A stretch of 64,000 bases of DNA from Lutispora thermophila DSM 19022 (GTDB lineage: Bacteria; Bacillota; Clostridia; Lutisporales; Lutisporaceae): contig NZ_FQZS01000014.1 in the NCBI RefSeq assembly GCF_900142105.1, positions 47,547 through 111,546 of the forward strand, given 5' to 3'. This document shows, piece after piece, positions 26,317 through 36,221 of the stretch. The translations under genes were made by a program, and so were the position numbers. Position 1 is the stretch's first letter; each line of letters opens with the position of its first letter. The notes under the pieces were generated by a model that saw only the letters and a program-made list of their open reading frames with translations, did not search any database and was not told the origin of the DNA.

Positions 26317-28407
26317 TTGAAAACTACATTAATTATTGTTGAGTCACCAGCAAAAGTTAAAACTATAAAAAAGTTTTTGAGTTCTGGTTATAAAGTGGAA
26401 GCAACCATGGGACATATAAGAGACTTGCCTAAAAGTCAACTTGGTATAGATATAGAAAATGATTTTCAACCAAAGTATATAACTATTAGGGGAAAAGGAC
26501 AAACTTTGGATAAATTGAAGAAGGAAGCAAAGGGTTGCGATAGAATTTATCTAGCAACAGACCCAGATAGAGAAGGTGAAGCTATTTCATGGCACTTGTC
26601 AAAAGTATTAGGTATAGATCCGACAGATAGTTGCAGAATTGAATTTAATGAAATCACAAAAACTGCAGTAAAAAATGCAATAAAGAATCCGAGAAATATT
26701 AATATGGACTTAGTAGATGCCCAGCAAGCAAGAAGGGTATTAGATAGGTTAGTAGGTTATAAGATAAGTCCACTGTTGTGGAAAAAGGTAAAAAAGGGTC
26801 TGAGTGCAGGTAGAGTTCAATCTGTGGCAGTAAAGCTTATTTATGATAGAGAAGAAGAGATTAGAGCTTTTGAATCCAAGGAATACTGGGATTTAAGCGC
26901 CAGACTTTTTGATAACAATTCAAAAAAAACTATAGAGGCGAAGTTCTATGGTGATAACAAGAATAAAATAGAGATAAATTCTCAAGATGAAATGGAAGAG
27001 CTATTGAAGAAGTTAGAAGGAGAAGAATATAAGGTTTCAAAAATAAAAAAGGGAGAAAAGAAAAGGAATGCGCCTCTGCCGTTTACAACAAGTACTTTAC
27101 AGCAGGAAGCCTATAGAAAACTTGGATTTTCTACCAAAAAAACAATGATGATAGCTCAGCAGCTATATGAAGGAGTAGATATAAAGGGTGAAGGTACAGT
27201 AGGTCTGGTAAGTTATATTAGAACAGATTCAACAAGGCTTTCTGAAGAGGCGAAAGCAGATGCAAAAAAGTTTATAATTGAAAGATATGGAGATATATAC
27301 TATAGAAAAAACAATAATCAAGTGAAATCAGGGAAAAAAATACAGGATGCTCACGAAGGAATTAGACCAACATCTGCCTTTAGAGAGCCAAATTTAATAA
27401 AGGATTCATTAGATAAAGATCAATACAAACTATACGATCTAATATGGACAAGATTTATTGCAAGCCAGATGGAATCCGCTGTGTATGATATTGTAACAAT
27501 AGATATTACTGCAGGAAATTATTTATTTAAAGCTACTGGAAGCGCTGTTAAGTTTCAAGGGTTCATGTTAGTATATACTGAAGGAAAAGATGAAAAGGAA
27601 GAAGATAAGGATGTTATTTTACCTGAGGTACATGAAGGGCAAGTATTGAAGCTTAAGAAACTAGAGCCTAAGCAACATTTTACGGAACCTCCACCGAGAT
27701 ATACAGAAGCAACGTTGGTAAAAGCTTTAGAAGAAAAAGGAATTGGGAGACCAAGCACTTATGCTCCTATAATATCTACCATACTTGCAAGAGGATATGT
27801 AATTAAAGAAAAGAAATATCTTAAAACAACAGAATTGGGGGAGGCAGTAACAAAGCTTTTAATAGAAAATTTCAAAGATATTATTAATGTGGAGTTTACA
27901 GCTAATATGGAAAGAGATTTAGATAAGATCGCAGATGGCGAAGAAAAATGGATTGATGTTATAAAAAGGTTTTATATGCCATTTCAAGAAACTTTGAAAA
28001 TAGCGGAGGAAAGGATTGGCAAAATTGATATACCAGATGAAGTAAGCGAAGAAGTATGTGAATTTTGTGGAAGGAACTTAGTATACAAGATGGGTAAATA
28101 TGGTAAGTTTCTTGCATGTCCTGGTTTTCCAGAATGCAAAAATACAAAACCCATTGTAGAAAATACGGGTGTAAAATGTCCTAAATGTAGCAATGGACAA
28201 TTGATTGCAAGAAAATCAAAGAGAGGAAGGAAATTTTACGGATGTAGCAATTATCCAAATTGTGATTTTACCACTTGGGATGAACCTACAAATGAGATAT
28301 GTCCTAAATGTGGAAGTCATTTAGCAAAAAAATCAAATAATAGGCAGATGCTTTTAAAATGCTTAAATGAAAACTGTGATTATGAGAAACAAGCAAATAA
28401 TAAGTAG
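26317..28407 (+). CDS. topA: DNA topoisomerase I
   Basis: The 696-residue type IA enzyme has an N-terminal Toprim domain (IIVESPAKVKTI, ATDPDREGEAISWH), the nucleophilic Tyr300 in SYIRTDSTRLS, and three C-terminal zinc ribbons (CEFCG, CPKCS and CPKCG sets, about 580-690). It relaxes negative supercoils. The start is TTG 26317 after TTGGAGTGA. Unlike in B. subtilis, trmFO and xerC do not follow; hslV comes next. Confidence 0.96.
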   Translation: MKTTLIIVESPAKVKTIKKFLSSGYKVEATMGHIRDLPKSQLGIDIENDFQPKYITIRGKGQTLDKLKKEAKGCDRIYLATDPDREGEAISWHLSKVLGIDPTDSCRIEFNEITKTAVKNAIKNPRNINMDLVDAQQARRVLDRLVGYKISPLLWKKVKKGLSAGRVQSVAVKLIYDREEEIRAFESKEYWDLSARLFDNNSKKTIEAKFYGDNKNKIEINSQDEMEELLKKLEGEEYKVSKIKKGEKKRNAPLPFTTSTLQQEAYRKLGFSTKKTMMIAQQLYEGVDIKGEGTVGLVSYIRTDSTRLSEEAKADAKKFIIERYGDIYYRKNNNQVKSGKKIQDAHEGIRPTSAFREPNLIKDSLDKDQYKLYDLIWTRFIASQMESAVYDIVTIDITAGNYLFKATGSAVKFQGFMLVYTEGKDEKEEDKDVILPEVHEGQVLKLKKLEPKQHFTEPPPRYTEATLVKALEEKGIGRPSTYAPIISTILARGYVIKEKKYLKTTELGEAVTKLLIENFKDIINVEFTANMERDLDKIADGEEKWIDVIKRFYMPFQETLKIAEERIGKIDIPDEVSEEVCEFCGRNLVYKMGKYGKFLACPGFPECKNTKPIVENTGVKCPKCSNGQLIARKSKRGRKFYGCSNYPNCDFTTWDEPTNEICPKCGSHLAKKSNNRQMLLKCLNENCDYEKQANNK

Positions 28408-28492
28408 TCCAATATTAACATGTTAGTTAAAATTTTAAATGATAAGAACAGCATGCCATTAAGAAGAAGCTAATAAAAGTATATAAAAAATA

Positions 28493-28521
28493 TTGATAAA
28501 TAATTACTATTGTGTTACTAT
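28493..28521 (+). promoter_or_regulatory. Candidate promoter of hslV-hslU-codY
   Basis: TTGATA (28493-28498), 17 bp, TACTAT (28516-28521), with an extended -10 TGt. It gives a leader of about 65 bases before hslV. Confidence 0.6.
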
Positions 28522-28592
28522 TTACTGTGATGAAGATTTAGACTTATTAGAAAATTCGAAAAATTATCATAAGTATCAACTGGAGGAGTATT

Positions 28593-29123
28593 ATGTTTAA
28601 TGGGACAACTATAGTTGGGGTCTTAAAAAATGGACAATGTGCAATAGCAGGTGACGGACAGGTTACCATGGGACAGAACACAATTATTAAAGCTACTGCA
28701 AGAAAGATACGAAGATTGTTTAATGGAAGAGTATTAGTTGGCTTTGCAGGTTCTGTGTCGGATGCCTTTGCTTTATCGGAAAAATTTGAAGAGAAACTGG
28801 AGCAATACGGTGGGAACTTAAAGAGATCTGCTGTAGAGCTGGCCAGAGAATGGAGAAAAGATAAGGTATTGAGAAATTTGGAAGCCATGTTGATAGCAGC
28901 TGATAAAGAAACCCTTCTTGTTATTTCTGGCGGAGGGGAAGTAATAGAACCCGATGAAGGTTTTATAGCAATAGGATCAGGTGGAAATTATGCACTTGCT
29001 GCAGCCAAGGCTTTGTACTACAATACAGATCTTAGTGCAGAAGAAATAGCTAAAAAATCTCTTGAGATAGCTGCATCTATATGTGTATATACCAATAGTA
29101 ACATAATTGTAGAAGTGATCTAG
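28593..29123 (+). CDS. hslV: ATP-dependent protease peptidase subunit HslV (ClpQ)
   Basis: The 176-residue product has the HslV core [23 protein letters not shown] and [14 protein letters not shown]. The catalytic N-terminal Thr would be exposed by removing a four-residue leader MFNG. It forms a double hexamer capped by HslU. The start follows GGAGGAG, and hslU starts ten bases after its stop. Confidence 0.95.
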   Translation: MFNGTTIVGVLKNGQCAIAGDGQVTMGQNTIIKATARKIRRLFNGRVLVGFAGSVSDAFALSEKFEEKLEQYGGNLKRSAVELAREWRKDKVLRNLEAMLIAADKETLLVISGGGEVIEPDEGFIAIGSGGNYALAAAKALYYNTDLSAEEIAKKSLEIAASICVYTNSNIIVEVI

Positions 29124-29133
29124 GAGGTTATTT

Positions 29134-30528
29134 ATGATTGAGTTGACTCCAAAGCAGATTGTAGAAGAGTTAGATAAATATATCATTGGGCAAGAAAGTG
29201 CAAAGAAATCAGTGGCAGTAGCATTGAGAAACAGATATAGGAGAAATCAATTGCCAGATGAGTTAAAAAATGAAATCACTCCTAAAAATATTTTAATGAT
29301 AGGTCCTACTGGTGTTGGAAAAACAGAAATTGCAAGAAGACTTGCGAAGCTTGTAAATGCACCTTTTGTGAAAGTAGAGGCAACGAAGTTTACTGAGGTT
29401 GGCTATGTTGGACGAGATGTAGAGTCCATGATAAGAGATATAGTTGAAGCATCTATTCGTATTGTAAAAGCAGAAAAAACCCAAGAAGTAAATGAAAAAG
29501 CCTATGAAGCTGCTATAGATTATCTTGGAAAAATATTGGTACCATCGCCAATAAAGAACCGAAAGGACAGTAATCCATTTGAGGCTCTTTTTAACTATCA
29601 ATACAAAGATAGTCAAATCCAGGATGACGATAAAGATGATGAAAAAATAGTAATGAACAGATTTTATATTAAAGAAAAGATAAAAAAAGGGGAATTAGAT
29701 AACCAAATAGTTGAAATAGAAGTAGAAGATAGTTCGTCTTCTACAATAGATATGTTCACCGGTGCAGGCATTGAGCAAATGAGTATAAATATTCAAGACA
29801 TGCTTGGGAATATTTTTCCCAAAAAGGTTAAAAAAAAGAAAGTGACAATAAAAGATGCGATTAAGATACTTACACAACAAGAAGCTCAGAAACTCATTGA
29901 CATGGATGCGGTAATTGATGAAGCCATAGTTAGAGCTGAAGAAAAAGGTATCATATTTATTGATGAAATAGATAAAATTGCAGGGAAGGACTACTCCGGA
30001 GGTCCTGATGTCTCAAGAGAAGGAGTACAAAGAGATATACTGCCAATTGTTGAAGGAAGTACAGTTATGACTAAATATGGACCTGTAAAAACTGACCATA
30101 TGCTTTTTATAGCAGCTGGTGCCTTTCATGTTTCAAAAGTATCTGACTTGATTCCAGAATTACAAGGCCGTTTTCCAGTCAGAGTAGAATTAACAAGCCT
30201 TACAAAGGAGAACTTTAAAGAAATATTGACAAAACCCAATAATGCTTTGATAAAGCAATACAAGGCTTTGTTATCAACTGAAGGGCTTGAAATAGATTTT
30301 GATGAAGAAGCTATTAATGAAATAGCAGAAATAGCAGCTGTTATGAATGAGCAAACAGAGGATATTGGAGCAAGAAGGCTATACACTGTTATGGAGAAGT
30401 TGTTTGAGGAATTATCTTTTAATGCACCCGATATGGAAGAAAAGCAATTTATCATTACAAAAGACTATGTTAGAAAAACCCTATCAAATAATATCAAGGA
30501 GAAAGATACAAGCAGATATATAATATAA
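29134..30528 (+). CDS. hslU: ATP-dependent protease ATPase subunit HslU (ClpY)
   Basis: The 464-residue AAA+ unfoldase has Walker [10 protein letters not shown] (about 53-61), [16 protein letters not shown] pore-loop region, an intermediate I-domain (about 110-240), Walker [10 protein letters not shown], and a sensor-2 [12 protein letters not shown]. It unfolds substrates for HslV. Gene order hslV-hslU-codY is the standard one in Firmicutes. Confidence 0.96.
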   Translation: MIELTPKQIVEELDKYIIGQESAKKSVAVALRNRYRRNQLPDELKNEITPKNILMIGPTGVGKTEIARRLAKLVNAPFVKVEATKFTEVGYVGRDVESMIRDIVEASIRIVKAEKTQEVNEKAYEAAIDYLGKILVPSPIKNRKDSNPFEALFNYQYKDSQIQDDDKDDEKIVMNRFYIKEKIKKGELDNQIVEIEVEDSSSSTIDMFTGAGIEQMSINIQDMLGNIFPKKVKKKKVTIKDAIKILTQQEAQKLIDMDAVIDEAIVRAEEKGIIFIDEIDKIAGKDYSGGPDVSREGVQRDILPIVEGSTVMTKYGPVKTDHMLFIAAGAFHVSKVSDLIPELQGRFPVRVELTSLTKENFKEILTKPNNALIKQYKALLSTEGLEIDFDEEAINEIAEIAAVMNEQTEDIGARRLYTVMEKLFEELSFNAPDMEEKQFIITKDYVRKTLSNNIKEKDTSRYII

Positions 30529-30546
30529 AATAGGAGGAATTTTTGA

Positions 30547-31323
30547 ATGACATTGTTAGAGAAAGTTAGGAAAGTAAACAAGGTATTACAAATGACAGGA
30601 CCTCAACCTGTATCTTTTAAAGAGCTTTGCAATATCATCAGTGAGGTTTTGAATGCCAATGTGTATATTATAAGCAGAAAAGGCAGAGTTTTAGGTTATG
30701 GTCTTTGCAGATCAATGGAGTGCAGTATAATTAATGATGAGATACTAGTGGAAGAGAGATTTCCAGAAGAATATAATAATACGTTATTAGGTATCACAGA
30801 AACACAAGCAAATATCGAAAAAAAGGATAATCTTTGTGTAGTTGATAACAGCAAAACATGCAATATGGACTTTAAATATTCTACTATAGTGCCTGTTTAT
30901 GGTAGTGGTGAAAGATTAGGTACTATTATGCTAGGGAAGTTTGATGATGAATTTATCGAAGAAGACTTGGTGTTGTTGGAATATTCGGCAACAGTTGTGG
31001 GCATGGAGATGCTTCGTTCTAAACAAGAAGAAATAGAGGAGGAAGCAAGAAAAAAAGCAGTAGTGCAGATGGCAATAGGTACATTATCCTATTCTGAATT
31101 AGAGGCTGTAGAGCATATATTTAAAGAACTAGGCGGAAATGAAGGATTGCTTGTAGCAAGCAAAATTGCTGATAAAGTAGGAATAACAAGGTCGGTAATA
31201 GTGAATGCCTTAAGGAAATTTGAAAGTGCAGGTGTTATTGAATCCAGATCTTTAGGAATGAAAGGAACCCATATAAAAATATTAAATGATAAGTTAATTG
31301 ATGAGCTTAAAAAGCTTGGATAA
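30547..31323 (+). CDS. codY: GTP- and branched-chain amino acid-sensing regulator CodY
   Basis: The 258-residue product has the N-terminal GAF domain ([13 protein letters not shown]) and the C-terminal winged helix with [21 protein letters not shown]. CodY represses nutrient-limitation genes when GTP and isoleucine, leucine or valine are abundant. In several clostridia it also affects motility and sporulation. It is last in the hslVU-codY unit and is followed by a strong terminator, then the flagellar operon. Confidence 0.97.
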   Translation: MTLLEKVRKVNKVLQMTGPQPVSFKELCNIISEVLNANVYIISRKGRVLGYGLCRSMECSIINDEILVEERFPEEYNNTLLGITETQANIEKKDNLCVVDNSKTCNMDFKYSTIVPVYGSGERLGTIMLGKFDDEFIEEDLVLLEYSATVVGMEMLRSKQEEIEEEARKKAVVQMAIGTLSYSELEAVEHIFKELGGNEGLLVASKIADKVGITRSVIVNALRKFESAGVIESRSLGMKGTHIKILNDKLIDELKKLG

Positions 31324-31334
31324 TGTAAATTAGC

Positions 31335-31368
31335 AAAAATAAGAGAGTGTAAAACTCTCTTATTTTTT
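31335..31368 (+). terminator. Terminator after codY
   Basis: A 14-bp stem (31335-31348 with 31354-31367, core AAGAGAGT/ACTCTCTT) with a 5-base loop runs into seven T residues. It isolates codY from the flagellar genes. Confidence 0.92.
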
Positions 31369-31613
31369 TGCGAAAAAAAACTATAATTACAACATTTTGT
31401 ATATAAATAGAACTTTGCTACCATTTACTATATAAAATAAAATATTTATAATTAAGAATAAGTTGAATTTTAGTAGATTTTAATGTATTTTATCATTATA
31501 TGCTTTAATACAAAGAAATTAATATTTTTGTGTAATTATAAGTTGTTTTAAAAAGGAAAACCATGTTCTTTGTCGAATTAACTATTTTAGCAAATAGAAG
31601 GGAATGGTGTCTT
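31369..31613. other. Flagellar operon upstream region
   Basis: This 245-base AT-rich gap must hold the promoter of the flagellar run but has no clear gene. The best SigA-like pair is TTGAAT (31463-31468) and TATTTT (31486-31491), 17 bp apart, only moderately convincing. I see no SigD-type promoter, no c-di-GMP riboswitch fold, and only a poor CodY-box match near 31465. Confidence 0.4.
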
Positions 31614-32009
31614 ATGATAAACAGGATCAGTGATCAAACGGGCTTACTGGAAAGAGCTCTTGATGCCTGTTGGGTTAAAAACGAAGCTATATCAAACAAT
31701 ATAGCTAATGCAGAAACTCCGGGTTATAAAAAGTTTAGAGTATACTTTGAAGCATCAGTTAACAAGTTTAATACAGGATCTATACATAAAAGCCCTAACT
31801 TTCTTCCTATAGGAAAAGATCGTACTATGTCAAAAGATATCAAAGTTACAAGAGATTATAGTACATCCATGAGAGCAGACGGTAATAATGTGGATGTTGA
31901 TGAAGAGAATGCTGAGTTAGCTAAAAATTCAATTCAGTATAATATATTGGCAAATCAATTAATAGGACAACTTAGTATTATTAAAAAAGCGATTAATGAA
32001 GGGAGGTAG
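31614..32009 (+). CDS. flgB: Flagellar proximal rod protein FlgB
   Basis: The 131-residue rod protein has the flg_bb_rod motif VKNEAISNNIANAETPGYKKFRV at about residues 20-42. A longer frame starts at 31563 but would add a non-conserved 17-residue extension; ATG 31614 matches the family. FlgB is assembled on FliE outside the membrane via the flagellar export gate. It is first gene of the flagellar run. Confidence 0.94.
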   Translation: MINRISDQTGLLERALDACWVKNEAISNNIANAETPGYKKFRVYFEASVNKFNTGSIHKSPNFLPIGKDRTMSKDIKVTRDYSTSMRADGNNVDVDEENAELAKNSIQYNILANQLIGQLSIIKKAINEGR

Positions 32010-32014
32010 TTTTT

Positions 32015-32458
32015 GTGGCTTTATTTGATTCCATAAATATTAGTGCTTCAGGATTAACAGCTGAGAGACTTAGAATGGATATTATATCTCAAAACATTGC
32101 TAATGCAAATACTACAAGAACATCTGATGGGATGCCCTATAGAAGGAAAATGGTTGTGTTTAAAGAAGCCAGTGTGAATCAGCCTTTTAGCTATTATTTA
32201 TCGAATGCTCAAAACAGTATAAAAAAATCTGGTGTTAAAGTCAGCCAAATTGTGGAAGATAAATCTGAGTTTAAATTAGTATATAATCCAGGTCATCCTG
32301 ATGCGGATGAAAACGGATATGTAAAAATGCCTAATGTGGATATTATGGTAGAAATGGTTAATATGATATCTGCCACTAGAGCATATGAAGCAAATGTTAC
32401 TTCGATCAATTCTACTAAAAGCATGATCATGAAGGCTCTAGAAATAGGAAGAATATAG
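32015..32458 (+). CDS. flgC: Flagellar proximal rod protein FlgC
   Basis: The 147-residue product has the N-terminal rod motif SGLTAERLRMDIISQNIAN and the C-terminal MVEMVNMISATRAYEANV helix shared by axial proteins. It starts at GTG 32015 after GGGAGG and is five bases from flgB. Confidence 0.95.
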   Translation: MALFDSINISASGLTAERLRMDIISQNIANANTTRTSDGMPYRRKMVVFKEASVNQPFSYYLSNAQNSIKKSGVKVSQIVEDKSEFKLVYNPGHPDADENGYVKMPNVDIMVEMVNMISATRAYEANVTSINSTKSMIMKALEIGRI

Positions 32459-32473
32459 CGGGAGGAAAGAACT

Positions 32474-32767
32474 TTGAGAATAGATTTTACTAATACAAGT
32501 AGTCTAAAGCTTCTTGAGAATTTTGGAAGTACTGATAGCAAAAATAGATTATCTTTTAGTGATATGCTGAAGAATAGCATTGAAAAAGTTAATCAATTAC
32601 AATTAGAGTCCCAAAGTTTAAATAATAAATTGGTAACTGGAAATATAGATAATGTTCATCAGGTTGTCATAGCATCACAAAAAGCGGAATTAGCATTTCA
32701 GTTTACACTACAGATAAGAAACAAGATTCTAGATGCATATAACGAGATTATGCGCATGTCCATTTAA
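32474..32767 (+). CDS. fliE: Flagellar hook-basal body protein FliE
   Basis: The 97-residue product has the FliE C-terminal block VHQVVIASQKAELAFQ and QIRNKILDAYNEIMRM. FliE links the MS ring to the rod. It starts at TTG 32474 behind GGGAGGA. Confidence 0.93.
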   Translation: MRIDFTNTSSLKLLENFGSTDSKNRLSFSDMLKNSIEKVNQLQLESQSLNNKLVTGNIDNVHQVVIASQKAELAFQFTLQIRNKILDAYNEIMRMSI

Positions 32768-32786
32768 TTGTGAGGTGACTGATTAA

Positions 32787-34442
32787 ATGGGTGAGGCAAT
32801 CAAGAAAGTGAAGGATAACCTGAATGAGTTTTGGCAGGGACTTGAAAAAGGACAAAAAATAAGAATTGCAATAATATCTACAATATCTGTGTTGCTTATA
32901 GTAAGCATAGGCATAATTTCAGCTATGCCAAGGTATCAGGTTTTGTATCCAAATCTTGATGCCAAGGATGCAGGTGAAATAAAAAATAAGTTACAGGAAA
33001 TGAAAATCCCTGTTAAAGTTGATGGTACTACTATATTAGTACCTAAAGATAAAGTGGATGAAGCAAGGATAAATCTTGCGATGGAAGGTCTACCCAAAAA
33101 TGATTTTGTTTTTCCTGAAATGCTTAAATCATCTTTCAACGATACTTCTCAAGATAAAAAGCTGAAGCAAATATTATACATGCAAAACACAATAGCCAAT
33201 GGGATAAAGTCTTTAGATGGTGTTGAATGGGCACAAGTAAACCTGTTTATTCCTGATGATAATGTGTTTGTTTTGGAAAGTAATAGACAGGAAGCCAGTG
33301 CCAGTGTAATTATAAAAACTAAAGCCGGATATCCTGGTCTGGATGAAGCCCAAGTTAATGGAATTGCTCAGTACATATCTAAGAGCGTGAAAGGCTTAAA
33401 AGAAGAAAATATAACAATTATAGATGAAAATGGCAGATCTTTGAAGACTGAAGGAACGACTTTCAGCACTCAGGTTAGTACGCAGATGGAGATGCAAGAA
33501 GCTACAAGGATTAATATACAAAACAGTGTTAGAAAGTTTTTAGAATCAGTCTATGGTGTTGGTAATGTCAATGTTATGGCTACAGTGAAGCTGAACTTTG
33601 ATGAAAAAGTAGAAACATCAAAAGAATTTAAATCGCCAGATAATAGTGATGATAATGCTGGACTTATAAGGAGTAAAGAAGAATCAAGTAAGCAATGGAC
33701 TGGTGATGGTTCAGGCGGTGTGCCAGGAACTGATAGCAATACTGAAATACCTACTTATGTGCAAACTGACGAATCAGAATCAAGTTATAATGAATCCAGC
33801 AGAATAGTAAATTACGAGATAAATGAATTTCAAAACCAAATTGTTAAGGAAAAAGGATATATTGAAAATTTGTCATTATCTATATTAATTGATAATAATG
33901 CCAAAATTAAAAGAGAGGCCCTAAGATTAAAGTTATCTAATGAACAGAATGGTAATAAAGAATACTACAAAAAAATGTCTTTGACACAAATCGAAAAAGA
34001 ATTAAAGGATAAAAATGATCCTTCGTTAGATATTGATGATGAAGAGATTAAAAATATAACAGAATTAGCTTTAAAAGCAGTAAAAGGTTTTGGAGTAGAA
34101 GATCCAGATAGCATTCATGTCATGGCTATGGATTTTGATACTTCAATAAGAGATTTGGTTGAAAGTGAAACAAATAAAGATAACACATTAGAACCTAAAG
34201 ATTTTATACCTTACGCATTAGCTGCATTAGTACTTGCAGGAGCAATGATTTATATTTATAGAAGAAACAAGAAATATGAAGAAAAAGATGAAGATGATGT
34301 TGAAATGGCGTTAAGTAAGATAGATGAAGTTTCAGAACTAACTGATATTGATAATGAAGTTAAGAAAAAAGTAGAGAAATTTGTGTCCCAGAAACCAGAG
34401 CAAGCAGCGCAGCTATTGAAGACATGGCTAAATGAGGAATAA
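32787..34442 (+). CDS. fliF: Flagellar MS-ring protein FliF
   Basis: The 551-residue membrane protein has a first transmembrane segment at about 26-46, periplasmic-type ring-building domains, a polar low-complexity stretch at about 285-345, a second transmembrane segment at about 472-490, and a cytoplasmic tail for FliG binding (about 515-551). It forms the MS ring, the base of the flagellum. The order fliE-fliF-fliG is standard. Confidence 0.96.
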   Translation: MGEAIKKVKDNLNEFWQGLEKGQKIRIAIISTISVLLIVSIGIISAMPRYQVLYPNLDAKDAGEIKNKLQEMKIPVKVDGTTILVPKDKVDEARINLAMEGLPKNDFVFPEMLKSSFNDTSQDKKLKQILYMQNTIANGIKSLDGVEWAQVNLFIPDDNVFVLESNRQEASASVIIKTKAGYPGLDEAQVNGIAQYISKSVKGLKEENITIIDENGRSLKTEGTTFSTQVSTQMEMQEATRINIQNSVRKFLESVYGVGNVNVMATVKLNFDEKVETSKEFKSPDNSDDNAGLIRSKEESSKQWTGDGSGGVPGTDSNTEIPTYVQTDESESSYNESSRIVNYEINEFQNQIVKEKGYIENLSLSILIDNNAKIKREALRLKLSNEQNGNKEYYKKMSLTQIEKELKDKNDPSLDIDDEEIKNITELALKAVKGFGVEDPDSIHVMAMDFDTSIRDLVESETNKDNTLEPKDFIPYALAALVLAGAMIYIYRRNKKYEEKDEDDVEMALSKIDEVSELTDIDNEVKKKVEKFVSQKPEQAAQLLKTWLNEE

Positions 34443-34453
34443 AGAGTGATGAT

Positions 34454-35470
34454 ATGGGCAGGACAAGCAAGGGTCAATTTACCGGTTTGCAGAAAGCGGC
34501 TATTTTGCTCATAGCAATTGGTCCTGAGAAATCTGCTCTAATATTTAAGCATTTAAAAGAAGAAGATATTGAGCAGCTAACTCTTGAGATTGCAAATATG
34601 AGGACTGTCGCTCCAGAAGAAAAAGAACAAGTTCTTGAAGAATTTTACCAGATTTGCTTAGCACAAGAGTATATATCAGAGGGTGGAATATCATATGCAA
34701 AAGAGGTTCTGGAGAGAGCTTTAGGAAATCAGAAAGCTTTGGATGTAATAAATAAGTTGACTGCATCTTTACAGGTGAGACCGTTTGATTTTGTTAGAAA
34801 AGCAGATCCTTCTCAATTATTGAATTTCATTCAAGGCGAGCATCCCCAAACCATAGCGCTCATTCTTTCATATCTAAAGCCTCAGCAAGCTTCGGCAATA
34901 TTGTCTGCATTATCTCCGGATAAACAGGCTGATGTGACAAGAAGGATTGCGATGATGGATAGAACATCGCCGGAAGTAATTAAAGAGATAGAAAGAGTTT
35001 TAGAGAGAAAGCTTTCTTCTATGATCAGTCAGGATTACACATCTGCAGGAGGTATTCAAGCGGTTGTAGATATATTGAACTCCGTAGATAGAGGTACTGA
35101 AAAGAACATTATGGAAACTCTTGAATTACAGGATATTGAGTTAGCAGAACAGATCAAAAAGAGGATGTTTGTCTTTGAAGATATTATTACCCTTGACAAT
35201 CGTTCCATACAGAGAGTTATCAGAGAGGTTGAGAATGGAGATTGGGCTCTTGCTCTTAAGAGTTCCAGTGAAGAGGTTGCAAAGGCTGTATTCTCCAATA
35301 TGTCTAAGCGACTAGCTGAAATGATTAAAGAAGATATGGAATATATGGGCCCTGTAAGACTAAGAGATGTAGAAGAAGCACAGCAGAAGATTGTCAATGT
35401 AATTAGAAAACTTGAAGATGCAGGAGAAATTGTAATAGCTAGAGGTGGAGGCGATGAGATAATTGTATAG
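34454..35470 (+). CDS. fliG: Flagellar motor switch protein FliG
   Basis: The 338-residue product has the N-terminal FliF-binding domain, the middle-domain EHPQTIALILSYL motif (about residue 130), and the C-terminal charged torque helix region. FliG interacts with MotA to generate torque. The C-terminus overlaps the fliH start by eight bases. Confidence 0.97.
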   Translation: MGRTSKGQFTGLQKAAILLIAIGPEKSALIFKHLKEEDIEQLTLEIANMRTVAPEEKEQVLEEFYQICLAQEYISEGGISYAKEVLERALGNQKALDVINKLTASLQVRPFDFVRKADPSQLLNFIQGEHPQTIALILSYLKPQQASAILSALSPDKQADVTRRIAMMDRTSPEVIKEIERVLERKLSSMISQDYTSAGGIQAVVDILNSVDRGTEKNIMETLELQDIELAEQIKKRMFVFEDIITLDNRSIQRVIREVENGDWALALKSSSEEVAKAVFSNMSKRLAEMIKEDMEYMGPVRLRDVEEAQQKIVNVIRKLEDAGEIVIARGGGDEIIV

Positions 35471-36221
35471 AGTATATAAATCTCATAAAGTAAATGTTGG
35501 AACTCCTAAACCTCTGGTCAATAAAATAGAGAGTATTAATTTAGATGTAGTAAATGTTAGTGATGATAAAAATGTAGAAGATATGGAAAATGTTGATGCT
35601 AATAAAGAGTATGACAGGATTATAAAAGAAGCACATGAAATGTATTCGAAAATAATTGAAGAAGCAAATGATGAAGCGAAAAGAATAGCTGATGAAAAGT
35701 TAGTTGAGATAGAGAATCTTAAGCAAAATGAAATGCAAAAAGCGTATGAACAAGGTTTTAAACAGGGTTTGGAAGATGCAAGAAGGAAGACCAGTGACAT
35801 TATTAAGGAAGCAGCTGATATTGTAATCTATCTCAATAAAAGAAAAGAAGCTATATTCAAAGAAGCTGAAGAAGAAATAGTAGAGCTAGTATTAAATTTG
35901 GTTAAGAAGATTATTGGAGATGAGATACAACAAAATAAGAATACCATAATATCTCAGATAAAAATTGCATTAGAAAAGTGTACCTATAGAAATAAGGTTA
36001 CTATAAGGGTTAGCAGTGAAGATTATCCCAATGTACTAGTAAATAAGGATATTATAGAATCATTAGTTGAAGGAATATCCGAATTGGAAATAATAGAAGA
36101 TAAGTTTCTAAAAAAAGGTGATTGTATTGTAGATACACCATCAGGTGAAGTCAACTCAAGCATTGAACTGCAAATAGAGCAACTGCAAAAAGCCTTTTAC
36201 TTTGCATTGAGAAATGAGTGA
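35463..36221 (+). CDS. fliH: Flagellar export stator protein FliH
   Basis: The 252-residue, Glu/Lys-rich product has a long helical N-half with a glycine-containing AYEQGFKQGLEDARR segment typical of FliH, and a C-terminal region related to the ATP synthase delta subunit (LVLNLVKKIIGDEI). It holds FliI at the export gate. Start TTG 35463 overlaps fliG; the GGTGGAGGCGATGAG upstream can serve as ribosome-binding site. Confidence 0.88.
   Translation: MYRVYKSHKVNVGTPKPLVNKIESINLDVVNVSDDKNVEDMENVDANKEYDRIIKEAHEMYSKIIEEANDEAKRIADEKLVEIENLKQNEMQKAYEQGFKQGLEDARRKTSDIIKEAADIVIYLNKRKEAIFKEAEEEIVELVLNLVKKIIGDEIQQNKNTIISQIKIALEKCTYRNKVTIRVSSEDYPNVLVNKDIIESLVEGISELEIIEDKFLKKGDCIVDTPSGEVNSSIELQIEQLQKAFYFALRNE

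Noticed and set aside
31463..31485. Possible CodY box upstream of flgB
   Set aside because: Only about 10 of 15 positions fit the AATTTTCWGAAAATT consensus, poor in such AT-rich DNA.
31369..31613. c-di-GMP riboswitch before the flagellar operon, as in some clostridia
   Set aside because: I found none of the conserved riboswitch blocks or the paired stems in this AT-rich leader.
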